Origin: Tachypleus tridentatus | Lineage: Eukaryota; Arthropoda; Merostomata; Xiphosura; Limulidae | Direction: 5' to 3' | DNA length: 64,000 bases | Assembly (NCBI RefSeq): GCF_004210375.1 | Contig: NC_134834.1 | Span: 153,345,290-153,409,289, forward strand | Part shown: positions 44,819 through 55,656 of the stretch, piece by piece | Position numbering within the stretch: position 1 is the stretch's first letter | Layout of the letters: each line of letters opens with the position of its first letter | Notes under the pieces: generated by a model | Told to the model about the DNA's origin: nothing | Databases searched by the model: none | What the model saw: the letters and a program-made list of their open reading frames with translations, nothing else | Made by a program: the position numbers and the translations under genes

Positions 44819-47797
44819 TCACATAACAAAATCTCTTAGTTTTGTAGGAGCTATAGAAATTCTACCTGTTCTTGTTACAATTTCACTCTTTTGAGCAGGA
44901 GCAATATTTTCATTTGATTTTTATTTTTAGCATGTATAATACTTTGTTTCAATTGTGGAGATTCACATATATAGCTAGCTCTGGGTGACCCTGATTGAGA
45001 CATATTTTGTCTTGGGGGTGTTTTAGGGATATTTGGTACATTTTCTGGGACAGACTCTTCTGCAATCAAATCATCTTGTGATTTTCTTCTAAGATATCTC
45101 TGTCGAGCACTGTGATAGACATCATCTTCATTTGTTTGCAATAAATGTCTACATTTCTACAAATTATCCTGCCTGCTGGTGTTTGTAATATGTAGCTTTG
45201 GGGTTTCTCAGCTTGCCCTAATAACTGAGCTGGCATCCACTTGTTTTCATGTCTGTATCTTACACATTTTTCAAGATCCAGTGGTGGCAGTGGTTTTGAA
45301 TTCTGATCATATCTTGATTTACTTTTCTGTTTCTGAATGTCGATTTCTGACGTCACTTTATCACTTGTGGAATAAGCAACTTCTCATTTGTCGGTAACCT
45401 CGTTCTGGTTCTACGACTCATGCACCTTTGCACTGGTGATCCAATTTTTACATCTTTTGGTGTATTTCAGTAGTCTAACAATACTAAATGCAGGTCTGAT
45501 TTTTCTTTCAGAGATTTTATAACAAGTCTTTTCGCTGTCTGAACTGCGCGTTCCGCCAGTCCATTTGCTTGTGGATATCGGGCACTGAATGTTTGGTGTT
45601 TAAATCCCCAGATCTGACTGAAATCTTTAAACTCTTTAGCATCATACTGTGGACCATTGTCTGAATACACAATCTGAGGTATGCCATGTGTAGTGAAAAG
45701 TTTCTTCAACTTCTGAACTGTTTGTTCAGATGTGATCTCTTTTTCATATTCATTGATCTCCAAATATCCACTGTAATGATCAACTACTACTAGATAATGT
45801 GTTCCTTGATTTTCAAATAAGTCTGTTGAAACATATTGCCATGGCAATGTTGGTGTAGGTGTGCTGATCATCGGTTCTTTTTGTTGTGCATTTCTCATTG
45901 TTTGACATGTGGTACATTTTGAGACAGTGTCTTCGATTTGTTTGTTCATTCCTTTCCAAAATAAAATGTCACGTGCAAGCTGTTTTGATCTCACAACTCC
46001 TTGATGGCTTTGATGTACGAGTTTCAGTATGTTATGTCTCATTGACCTTGGTACCATGACTCTTTCTCCTTTGAATAATATACCATCATATACTGTCAGC
46101 TCTTCTCGGAAATCCCAATATGGCCTTGCTTCTGGTGGTACCTCGTCTCGATTTTCGGGCCATCCTTTCACAATCTGTTCTTTGAGAATTCGATATTCTG
46201 TATCATTTTCTGTCGCGATCTTTAGCTCTTGTTGCTTTTCTTCGGTGAATGGAGACAAACTTGCGACTTCAGTTGTGAAAACTTGACAATCTCGCATATC
46301 ATCTACCAGGCCAGGATATTCATCTTTCACTGGAAATCTGCTCAATGCATCTGCGATAGGTATGTCTTTACCTGGTTTTCCGACTAATCTGATGTTGTAT
46401 GGCTGTAGTTTTAAAAGCATTTACTGTAGTCGTAACGGAACTTGTCCCAATGGTTTGTCTTGAATACGGACCAATGGCAAATGATCTGTATCCACTGTGA
46501 TATCATTTCGGCCATATAACAAGTGATGAAATTTTCTGGAACCAAATACAACTGCTAATAGTTCTTTCTCTATTTGTGCATACGCTCTTTCTGTTTGTGT
46601 TAGTGTTTTAGATGCACAGACAACTGGTTGATTGTTTTGTAATATCACAACACCTAGTCCACCTTGTGATGCGTCACATGACAATGTCAACGGTTCATTA
46701 AGTGCATATCTCAGAACTGGAGCTTGGCTGAGAGTAGTCTTGAGCTTTGAAAATGCCTCCTGCTGTGGTACATCAAAATAGAATCCATGCGTTACTTCTG
46801 TCTTCTTCTTGACTACTTCTCATAGAGGTTCAGTTAAATCAGAATAATCAGGTATGTATTTGGACAGGTACGTAGCCATTCCGAGCAGTGTTCTTACTTC
46901 GTCGTGATTGGTTGGAGTATGCATTTCATGTATTGCACGCACTTTTTCATCAGAAACTTTGATGCCGTTGCTCGTGATCACATGACCTGTGTAGTCTACC
47001 TCTGGCTGGCCAAACAAACATTTTGATAGTCGAAATGTCACATCATTTTGTCTAGCGGTTTCCAACGTGTTGCGTAGCACTTTACAATGTTCAGGTAGCG
47101 TAACAGTATCGAGTAGCATATCGTCAAAAATATTATTCACATGATCATGCTCCTGAAATATTTCTTCCATCGCTCTTTGGTACAATTCAGGACTCGACTT
47201 AATTCCCATCGGCAAACATAAGTACACATAACAACCCCACGGAGTGTTAAAAGCGGTGAGTAACTGACTATTCTCATCGAGCTGTAGCTGATAGTATCCC
47301 ATGTTCACATCTAGGACAGTAAAATACTTGCTTCCATTAATACGGGTAAGTATATCCTCTAGTGTATTGATAGGGTGGTATTCTCTCAGTAGTGCTTTAT
47401 TAAGAAACTTAGGATCAATGCAAATTCTCACTGAGTTTCCGTCTTTCTTGTGTACAACATGTAGTTGACTAAACCACGGTGTCGGTATACCAACTGGTAC
47501 TTTCGAAATGATCCCTTGTGACTCTAAAAAGTCTAATTGTACTTTGGTCCTGTCTCTCATCACTACAGGAATCGGCCTAGAAGCCTGTGACACAGGGCCA
47601 TCTTTGTAATCTGGGTCAATAGACAACGTACATTTTCCTGGTATTTTTCCTACTCTTTTTGTGGGAAATCTGTCTTTATACTGAAGCAAAATTTCACGAA
47701 TACTCTGTGGCACTTTGTTTACATTAGGAACCCGGGCTAGGAACTCGGAGTCTGACTGAGTCTGGGTTTTAGTACACTTATTTGATTTATCAATCAA
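44819..47797 (-). pseudogene. pol: Ty3 pol (reverse transcriptase, RNase H, integrase), broken
   Basis: The frame from 47797 to 46820 holds the reverse transcriptase: FTVLDVNMGYYQ, the PMGIKSSPELYQRAM block and an FDD catalytic motif (IFDDML). RNase H follows at 46690-46421 (CDASQGGLG, KELLAVVFGSRKF, DTDHLPL). Integrase lies in 46420-45467: an HHCC zinc site (HQSHQGVV to CTTCQ), then the catalytic residues in STDLF, SDNGPQ and GLAERAVQTAK. In-frame stops at about 46820, 46421 and 45467 and a frameshift near 45360 interrupt it. The C-terminal tail (LPPLDLEKCVRYRHENKW) is in another frame. The start overlaps the end of gag-pro in the -1 frame at a CCCCCTTTGA run. Confidence 0.88.
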
Positions 47798-49187
47798 AGG
47801 GGGCGTACTTGTGTTGATTCATGAGGGGGGCTTTGAACAGTGGGAATCTCGGTACCTGAAGGTAGCCTATGTTGTGAACTCCGATCATGCGAGTATTTAC
47901 CTTGTACATAAGTACTAATTGCATTTACTTTTTGTATTAACCCAAACTTAGTACTAGATTCACCTCCAAGAAGATTAGGTACATCACCATCAACAACTTC
48001 ACAATCAATATCATACATTTTGCTTTTGTGAATAATAGTAAATGTAGTTTTTCCAACAGGTGTGATCTTATGATTACCAAATGCTTTTATGGTTACCTGT
48101 GACTTAGACAAAGATAATGAACCATGAGGTGCCATGCGATCAAATGACTGTTTACTCAAATGAGTGTTTATATTACACTCTGCCTGTGTGTCTATTTTCA
48201 TACGCACTGCACCTTTACCCTGTTCATATGGGGTACTTAATATGACAGACCAATACTCAGTAGGTTTGTTTACACCAATGGAGTAAATATTCAATGAATT
48301 CATACTTTCCTCTACATTACACATTTCATAACAATCATCATAATCATTGACATCTTGAAAATTATCATCACATGTGTTTACAAAATGTACATTTCTATTC
48401 TTATTTCTACACATGACAGCAAAGTGACCTCTTAATTTACAATAATTACAAGTTTTCTCTAATGCTGGGCACCTTTGTTGACTGTGATGTGGTAGTTTTC
48501 CACACCGAGTACAGTTGCTTTGTGGCGATCTCCGTGTCGTGGCTCCTCTGTAGACCTGTGTGCCTCGTCTTTGCTGGTTTCTGGAACCAGCATTTCTGTG
48601 GCGACTACGACCTCTGCTTTGACCTCGACGTACATAGTTTAGATCTCTTACGGTACTTGTGGATCCTTCGATTTCCTTCAGTGATTTTAGTTTCTGTTCA
48701 TGGTGATGACATTTCTCTGTAATCTGTTTCAGTGTCAGATCCTCTGACCACAGTCTATCTCTTAATGCTCGATCACTGACGCCTACGCTGATTTGTTTAC
48801 ACAACTGTTGTTCGAGAGTATCACCATACTCACAGTTCTGTGCTATCTCTCTAAGTGCACTGATATACTGGGACACAGTCTCACCTGGTTGCTGCTTTCG
48901 GTCCTCAAACTTTTTCATGTACAACTTTGTTACCTTGGTTGGCTGAAAATAGTTGTCGAATTCTCTGATTACATGTTTATAGTTCTGTTGAACTTCTGTC
49001 AGTCGAAAACTGTCGTGTATTTCGACCCGAGTGTGCACAACAATATAGACACTTTACGTTCTTCTGTTGCCTCTGATAACCCTGATGCCATGAAGAAAAT
49101 CCACAAATCTTGTTTGAGATTCTTCCATGCCGCACTAGCATTCGTCTTGTCATTAAAAACAGGTGGCTTGAAACTTGCCTCCGCCAT
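47794..49187 (-). pseudogene. gag: Ty3 gag-protease, frameshifted
   Basis: The N-terminus (MAEASFKPPVFND, from 49187) shifts frame near 49010. The main frame then runs from 49038 to 47794. It has a capsid-like region (ETVSQYISALREIAQNC), two zinc knuckles (CTRCGKLPHHSQQRC as CX2CX4HX5C, and CNYCKLRGHFAVMC as CX2CX4HX4C) and a retroviral-type aspartic protease domain. The protease active-site DTG is replaced by DTQ (KIDTQAECN), while the downstream NLLGGE flap-end motif resembles the usual ILG. Loss of the DTG glycine and the frameshift argue against activity. Confidence 0.85.
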
Positions 49188-49318
49188 TTTTCTGGGTAGA
49201 ACACGTGTGTTTCCGCGAGAATCGTATCTCGTACGATTATGTCAATTTACAGTTTGTAAACGTAAAGTTTGTATTTATCTTGACTGTGTGTCGCTTCTAA
49301 GGCTCAATTTAAATAAAA

Positions 49319-49337
49319 CTTCCACTTCTGACAACCA
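49319..49337 (-). promoter_or_regulatory. Retrotransposon primer-binding site (tRNA-Leu type)
   Basis: Immediately inside the LTR the minus strand reads TGGTTGTCAGAAGTGGAAG. The 3' end of many animal tRNA-Leu (CCACTTCTGACA plus CCA) would pair with TGGTGTCAGAAGTGG, so the match is good apart from one extra T. This supports tRNA-Leu priming. Confidence 0.7.
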
Positions 49338-49484
49338 TGTTATGTCTTTGGGTTCTTATAAAACACTTGTTATCGAGTAACAACAAAACTCAGACGAACC
49401 GCAGTTTCCTGTACTTTATTTAGAATAGCCTCGCACATACAAAGTACTAAGTGCTGATTGGCTAATAATGTCACATACATAACA
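49338..49484 (-). repeat. 5' LTR of the Ty3 element
   Basis: On the minus strand the LTR runs from TGTTATGTATGTGAC to AAGACATAACA, so TGTTATG and CATAACA form the terminal inverted repeat with TG...CA ends. At 147 bp it is short. It contains a CCAAT box (AGCCAATCAG) and an AATAAA hexamer (CTAAATAAAG), the usual LTR promoter and polyadenylation elements. It directs transcription leftward, the same direction as RPS27A. Confidence 0.85.
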
Positions 49485-49591
49485 GGTAGTGATGACGAGC
49501 TGCCTTCCCTCTAGTCTTATACTGCTAAATTATGGACGGCTAGCGCAATAGCTTTCATGTAGTTTTGCGCGAAATTCATAAATCAACAAAC
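49485..49591 (+). mobile_element. SINE 3' part cut by the LTR
   Basis: It matches the 3' portion of the SINE at 21504-21776, beginning at ggtagtgatgacgagctgcc directly after the LTR end and finishing aaatcaacaaac. The tRNA head and the hAT left terminal repeat found in copy 1 are missing here. Confidence 0.88.
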
Positions 49592-51624
49592 AGTTCAGGA
49601 TTGGGCAACTTTGCAAAATGTGTCAAATCATTATTTTGTAATTGTTCCGCAAAAAGGGTTAGATTTAATTGAAATTTGTGAATAGACTGCGATTGCTCGC
49701 TAATGATTTTACCTCTTCCCTGAAGCTTCGTATTCAAATTATTCAAGTGAGCCATCATGTCGCACAAAAAGTGCAAATCCCACTGTCATGACAAAGTTCC
49801 AATTTCAGAGAAATTTTTAATCTTACCTTTTTCAACAAGATACCATTTTATTTAAGAAAATAAGGAAGTACATCGTTTCAAGACTTTTCCTCTTCTTAAC
49901 TATCTTGCATTTGCAAAATCAGTAAAAAATCATCAAAAGTATAGTCTGTTTGTTTTAAATTTCGCGCAAAGCTGTTCGAGGGTTATCTGCGCCAGCCGTC
50001 CCTAATTTAGTAGTGTAAGATTAGAGGGAAGGAACCTAGTCATCACCACTCACCGCCAGCTATTGGGCTACTCTTTTACCAACGAATAGTGTCACTGACT
50101 GTCACATTATAACGCTCCAAGCGCTGAAAGGGAGAACATGTTTGTTGCAGTCGGGATTCGAACCCGCGACCCTTGGATTACGAGTCGAACGCCTTAACAC
50201 GCTTGGCCATGCCGGGCCTCGAAAGTATCGTTACTGCATTTCGTCAAAAACTCAACAAACTGTCCATGGATGAGATCGCTTCCACTTGTAATATAATTTA
50301 CAATTTTTACAACAATACCCATCAAAGTTTTCAATTCATCACTTTTAGATATCTGAGCATACAAATTTTCCTGATGCAAAATACAATGGAAAGATGGTAG
50401 CGTGGAGTTCACATTATTTTCAATTAAATGCTGCTTCAAAAAATAAACAAATCCTAATTTCGCCCCAGTCATGGCGAGAGTACCATCTGTTGTGACAGAA
50501 ACCAGTTGTTTAAAATATAGACTGAAATTTTTTGACATTTCAAGAATGTTTTCAAAGATATTTTTTCCACATGTTCTATTTCGTAATACACAAATATCAA
50601 ACATTTCTTCCCTCACTTGAAGATTTGAAGTTACATATCGAACCCAAAATATCAACTGTGCAGTGTCACTAATATCTCTTGACTTATCTACTGCTAAAGA
50701 AAAATACTGTCTTTTAGTTGTTCAAGCAACCGATTTTCTATGTCTTTCTCGAACTCTAGCATTCTGCGGACAATTGTTCTTCGACTTAATTGCATTATTT
50801 ACTTTTTGAAGAATATCATCTTTTATTTTTGAATCATAATTCTCCTACAAAGTTTCAATGACCAGAATAATATTTATTTTTCCTTGTTCAGCATCAGAAA
50901 AAGATTAATTTTTTGAGCTAGAATCTTATCTATATTAGAGCTAGCTAAAGCAACAAGTTCTATCGATGATAAAAATTTCTTTAGGCCTCCCTTTTGTTCA
51001 TAAAGTTGCGCTTTCAGACGGCTAATTTCATTCATAAGATTTTTGTTATCAACTGGAAATTTTACCTCAAATACGTTGTGAAAATTGTTAAAGTGTTGCT
51101 TTATTATTCCTAAAACCTTTGTTACACAAAAGACATATTGGCTTATTATTTTCTTCAATCACTGCAAATTTCAACTCCCGATTTTCATCCAATTCTTGTT
51201 TCACGTTTTTCTTGTCACGCGCCATTCTCTTTTCGACAGTAATGCCAGAATCAATTAAATTGTCTTTGTTTTCTTAGTGTTGACCATTATTTGAAATTTT
51301 TCGGTTTCAAATTATCCACTTATCCATATTATGGGATTAAAAAACAAATTATATTTAAACACTTGAAAGTTGCACAATAAAAATATGTTTGCAAGTGCAT
51401 GCAAAACAACGCGCACTCGATAACAAACATCTAAACCAAACTGACGTTACAAAATGGGCGGAGTCTGTGTCAGTGATGAAGCGCATGACATTAGTGATGA
51501 CGGGAGGCAGTGCAATTGCTGATTACCAAGTTCGCGATAAAAATAAATGATGGGAAAAGTTGTTTCCTAAACTTAAGCTGGCCACAATTGTGCTTTCCAG
51601 TGGCCATGGAGTCGCCCACCCCTG
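49592..51624 (-). mobile_element. hAT transposon relic, copy 2, with BED-finger end and right terminal repeat
   Basis: It ends at GCCCACCCCTG (51614-51624), the inverse of the copy 1 left end. On the minus strand the N-terminus begins MARDKKNVKQEL (51225), followed by CLLCNKG, then KQHFNNFHNVF (a BED-type C2H2 finger), an ARLEEL-like segment and LEFEKDIENRLLEQLKD. The catalytic start is DKSRD where copy 1 keeps DESTD. Then come TTDGTLAM, FHCILHQ and, beyond a SINE, the MMAHLNNLN C-terminus. Frameshifts occur, and the first catalytic motif is mutated. The 5' flank at the hAT right end is gtcgaggt. Confidence 0.85.
49948..50218 (-). mobile_element. tRNA-derived SINE inside the hAT body (copy 2)
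   Basis: Same insertion and orientation as 22137-22407, splitting the transposase at the same point. It confirms that the two hAT copies derive from one interrupted ancestor. Confidence 0.92.
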
Positions 51625-51711
51625 GTCGAGGTCATTTATTCTCAAGCTTCTCAAGCTGTAAGTATATATACTAATACATTAAAGCCACCATTTGTCTCAT
51701 CAGTAAACCTG

Positions 51712-51840
51712 AGCTCCCCAGGGAAGCAACGGTATGTCTGTAGACTTCTGTTGTTGGAAGCTTGGTTTCGATGCCTGTGGTGGGCAGAGCACAGATTGCC
51801 CTTTCTATAGCTTTGTTCTTAAATACAAAACAAACAAACA
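51712..51840 (+). mobile_element. SINE of a different tRNA-derived family
   Basis: It starts gagctccccagggaagcaac, has an A-box-like ggtatgtctgtagact and a B-box-like ggtttcgatgcc, then gtgggcagagcacagattgc and a tail ending aaacaaacaaaca. The head differs from the main family, so it derives from another tRNA. Confidence 0.75.
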
Positions 51841-52159
51841 CAAAGTTCCATGATTTATAACACTAAATGTCGGATAATGCTTGTTCTAAAGAATAAACAG
51901 ACAACTAACTACAAAGCTAAAATCCAGGATTCAATTTCCCATGCTAGACAGGCGCAGATAGAATTAATGTAGGTTTGCGCTAAAACAAATTAATGATTTA
52001 ATAAAACGGCAGTTTAGAACTGTTACTTTTTTTATATACACGTATAAACATACAATACTTTGGCGAGCAACGATTCACATTTTCCCGAACGTTTTTACAA
52101 AAAATATGAATAACAATGGACTATTTAGTGATTTAAAGTTGTTTACGCACACCTGTCTT

Positions 52160-52450
52160 TGATTTAAAAAAGCATAAATCTACCCTTTATTTTTCAATGA
52201 TGAAACTATCAAGTTCTCTTTTAAACAATTGTAAATTGCTAACTTCAACAGCACTACTATTTCTAACTGCAACTTATTTTCTAAGCCCATCATATTGTTA
52301 GAAATATAACATTATGTGAAGTGGAACCCTGTCTTCTTCAACCTCGTTTTATTATCTTCAGAATACAACGCAGCGAATTGCTATCAGTTCCACGGATAAT
52401 CTTATAATCATCAAAAATGCCACCTCTTACCCTTCTTTTGTTAATCTACC
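52160..52450 (-). pseudogene. CR1-like LINE, ORF2 C-terminal relic
   Basis: The minus strand reads RRVRGGIFDDYKIIRGTDSNS and, in another frame further on, VEVSNLQLFKRELDSFI. This corresponds to the RGDLIE...RG.D and VN.FK..LD end motifs of CR1-type elements. It is degraded and short. Confidence 0.5.
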
Positions 52451-52518
52451 CTATAAGATAAATATTTCATCTCATCCTAACAACTCTCATGTGAATACTG
52501 TCGACCCCGCTGGTACAG

Positions 52519-52765
52519 CGAAATTTCGCACAAAGCTACTCGAGGGCTATCTGTGCTAGCCGTCCCTAATTTAGCAGTGTAAGACTAGAGGAAAGGCAGC
52601 TAGTCATCACCACCCACCGCCAACTCTTGGGATACTCTTTTACCAAGGAGCCGTCATTATACGCCCCTACGCTGGGAGGGCGAGCATGTTTAGCGCGACG
52701 CGGGCGCGAACTCGCGACCCTCGGATTACGAGTCGCACGCCTTATGCGCTTGGCCATGCCAGGCC
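52519..52765 (-). mobile_element. tRNA-derived SINE
   Basis: Reverse orientation, from cgaaatttcgcacaaagcta to ggccatgccaggcc. The B-box complement cgcgaactcgcgac and the cgttggtaaa region (partly deleted) are recognisable. It lacks the cactattcg block present in most copies. Confidence 0.9.
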
Positions 52766-53680
52766 TTCCACACGAGATATCTTGGGAATAGATCTAAACA
52801 ACAATTGAAGGACACTGCTGTCGACATCTTTGCACAAGGTGACACAAAGCAATGTTCTCCGTGGGTTGCCTTGGTAACATATATTGACAGGCTCTTAGAC
52901 TAGTCGTTGGATTTTACTGCCAATTACACCAAATTAATTTAATTGCGGAATGCGGTGGCAAGTGGAGCTCACAAATTACTAAATCGAGGAAATGTATGGT
53001 TAGTCTAAAGAAACTGATTCTGAAACTGAGTTTCAATAAAGTACATCAAGTTTATTTAAGTTATTATAATAACACACATTTTTCAATAACTATAATTATT
53101 TGTTGATATTTAATTTTTGAGTTGAACATTTTTCATATATAATATGTTTAACCATAGTATGGATACTAATTTCCTTTATATTTGTACTTCGCTATTCTAT
53201 TCTAACCTACACTGATTGAACCGGAGAAACAGCAGTCTTACTTTTAAGAAAGTTGAGATGTTTCATTGGAAATTTAAAATCTTCATCATTCTTGAACTAG
53301 AATTTCGACCTGGAGGCAGAACGACTCCAGAATTTGTTAATTTCTGAAACTCATCGGGCTTTCTCAAAACATTATCCAAAACTCCCAAGTAACTGGTTTC
53401 CATAATGGTGAGTGAGCAGACTGCTTTCTCACTTGTACCATTGCTCCAATCAATAGAGATGAATTTTACATCAAAGTGACAATTTTAGATGCTATCATCA
53501 GTAACGTATCACTATTAAACTCGTGACTAGCGTTTTTTTGTCAGCGTTCTTATTGGGTTACTGAGCGTTGGTTCTATTATTATCACTCTTTAACTCATAA
53601 TTCTCAACACTAACTACTAGCTAACTATGCTTTGTCCATTGCTTAACTTAAATTCGCAATACAGGCATCTTTCTTATGCA
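52766..53680. other. Non-coding interval
   Basis: No gene, terminal repeat or RNA gene is recognised on either strand. Confidence 0.4.
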
Positions 53681-53923
53681 CACCCAGAGTGTCCAGGTGG
53701 TTAAGGCGCTCGACTCTCAATCTGAGAGGCGCAGGTTCAAATCCCTATCACATTTCAGCCGTGAGGGAGTTTAAGAGTGACGGTCAGCCCCACTATTCGT
53801 TGGTAAAAGTTGCCAGTGGGTAGTAATGACTAGCTGCCTTCCTTCTAGTCTTAGATTGCTAAATTAGGAACGGCTAACGCAGATAGCCCTCGTATAGCTT
53901 TGCGCAAAATTCCAAACACAAAC
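53681..53923 (+). mobile_element. tRNA-derived SINE with a variant head
   Basis: The head reads cccagagtgtccaggtggtt, then cgactctcaatctgagaggc, and a B box gcaggttcaaatccc, unlike the GGCCCGGCATGGCC head of most copies. The body and tail are the common family. The head could come from a different tRNA (it has a serine/leucine-like look), so it may be a subfamily or a chimera. Confidence 0.85.
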
Positions 53924-54539
53924 AATCCTTCTTATGCCATTTCTCCACGTGTGTATACCACCCTTAAAAATCTAAATTTTCTTTAATTTCTTACTCTTTT
54001 TGTTAATCAATGTTTACAATAAACATTATTTACTGATTTGCTTAAACAATCCTCACGTTAGCATAATATTCTAAACTGATTGTATATAATAAATAATATA
54101 CTAATTAATAACATATAATTAAATCATTATAATGTATATATATATATGTATGTATTATATAATCGTACGATAAATTTAGTATACATGTGATGTAGCATAT
54201 ATTAGCCAAATATAATGATTTTACATTGTTAGATGTAAATATTCTAAATACACTTTCATTAATAATCTTATTCAGAATTATGTTTGGAAGTATAAGAAGG
54301 TGCGTCACTCGCGATGGATGATCCAAAATAAATGGCGCATGCCTTCCATTTGACACAATGTTTACGAAGGTGCCAATGTTATACACAGAGAATTCTTTTT
54401 GAAAAGTCCAATTGTCTGTATGGAGGACAACCATAACCATCCAGATTCACTTGTGGAAGGCCCATTCGTTGATTCAAAATTCGCGCCTTCTTCTTTCCTT
54501 TTATGTAGATCTTGGAATAATGTTCACGGATGTCTTGAC

Positions 54540-54841
54540 ACAGGTCGCTCTAGGTCTGGCATGGCCTAGCGCGTTAAGGCGTGCGCTTCGTAATCTGAGG
54601 GTCGCGGGTTCGCGCCCGAGTCGCGCCAAACATGCTCTCCCTTCCAGCCGTGAGGGCGTTATAATGTGACGGTCAATCCCACTATTCGTTGGTAAAAGAG
54701 TAGCCCAAGAGTTGGCGGTGGGTGGTGATGACTAGCTGCCTTCCCTCTAGTCTTACACTGCTAAATTAGGGACGGCTAGCACAGATAGCTTTCGAGTTGT
54801 TTTGTGCGAAATTCCAAAACAAACAAACAAACAGGTCGCTC
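54540..54841 (+). mobile_element. tRNA-derived SINE with exact target-site duplication
   Basis: The element itself is about 54553-54830. It is flanked by acaggtcgctc at 54540-54550 and acaggtcgctc at 54831-54841, an exact 11-bp duplication typical of LINE-mediated insertion. The head (ggtctggcatggcctagcgc) and B box (gggttcgcgcccgag) are well kept and the tail is aaacaaacaaac. It is among the best-preserved copies in the window. Confidence 0.95.
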
Positions 54842-55656
54842 AAGTACCGAAAAATGCGATTGGCACCTGACCAACTGATATCGTGTAAATACTTCGTTCA
54901 CCAGTCCAGGTGTCAATGGTTCTCTTCACTCAATACTTTTTCAATTGTATCAAACATTCTTTCTAATTTATTTGGAGACAGAAAGAATGAACTCAATTTT
55001 CTACCTGCAGCTACATAAAATGCTTGTACGAACTTAACTGACTCTGTCCTGCTACTTGCAACAGTAAGAAATAACTGTTTTTAGTTATTCTGAATTCTGG
55101 TGTTAAAAACGAAGATTTAAATTCGTGCTTTGTGTAATTCAATTTGTCTGACTATGGTGTATTAATGCAATGTTAATGTTCACTAAAGCCAAAGACAAGT
55201 TCTTCACATATTGGTCGTGAAATTCAATAGTCTGGTTTAATGAATTCATTATAGTTGTCTGTTCACCTATCAAATTAGCCATTTCTTTTGATACCTGTTT
55301 CTATCGTTCTACCTTCTCGTTTAATTCACATAAGTCTTCGGTGGTAGCAGTTCTGAATAAAACTTCAAAACTCTTCCACCCGTATTTAATAAGTCTAGTT
55401 TCTGTAGAGTTCGATCTGATATTGATTCGTTTTCATTAATATTGTTTAATTTCAATAATAACTCACACACCTATCTTGTCATGGTATTGTATAACTAACG
55501 ATTTATAATGTTTAATTAGTCCTTCTTATAAGATAGTTGTTCCCTAAAGTTTCATATGATATAAGCATAGCTTTTGAACCTTTGCGTCAAAACTAAGGTA
55601 TTTACGTCAAACGATTTCTCAAACGTTATTAACTCTTCTTGTAAGCGTACTAATAA
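54842..55656. other. Non-coding interval
   Basis: AT-rich sequence with no recognised gene or element. It ends at the CACT terminus of the next element. Confidence 0.4.

Larger units (their letters stand above)
44773..49484 (-). mobile_element. mag-like Ty3 LTR retrotransposon, 3' end truncated
   Basis: A minus-strand element with a 147-bp 5' LTR (49338-49484), primer-binding site, gag with two zinc knuckles, protease, reverse transcriptase, RNase H and integrase in Ty3 order. Only about 46 bp lies between the pol stop (44819) and the junction with duplicated DNA at 44772, and no 3' LTR is recognisable. The element therefore seems to have lost its 3' LTR. Several nonsense codons and frameshifts show it is inactive. 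It occupies the place of the 16.2-21.66 kb interval of duplication copy 1. Confidence 0.88.

Noticed and set aside
48462-49380. Plus-strand open frames of 86 and 195 codons
   Set aside because: Antisense shadows of the Ty3 gag and LTR region on the minus strand.
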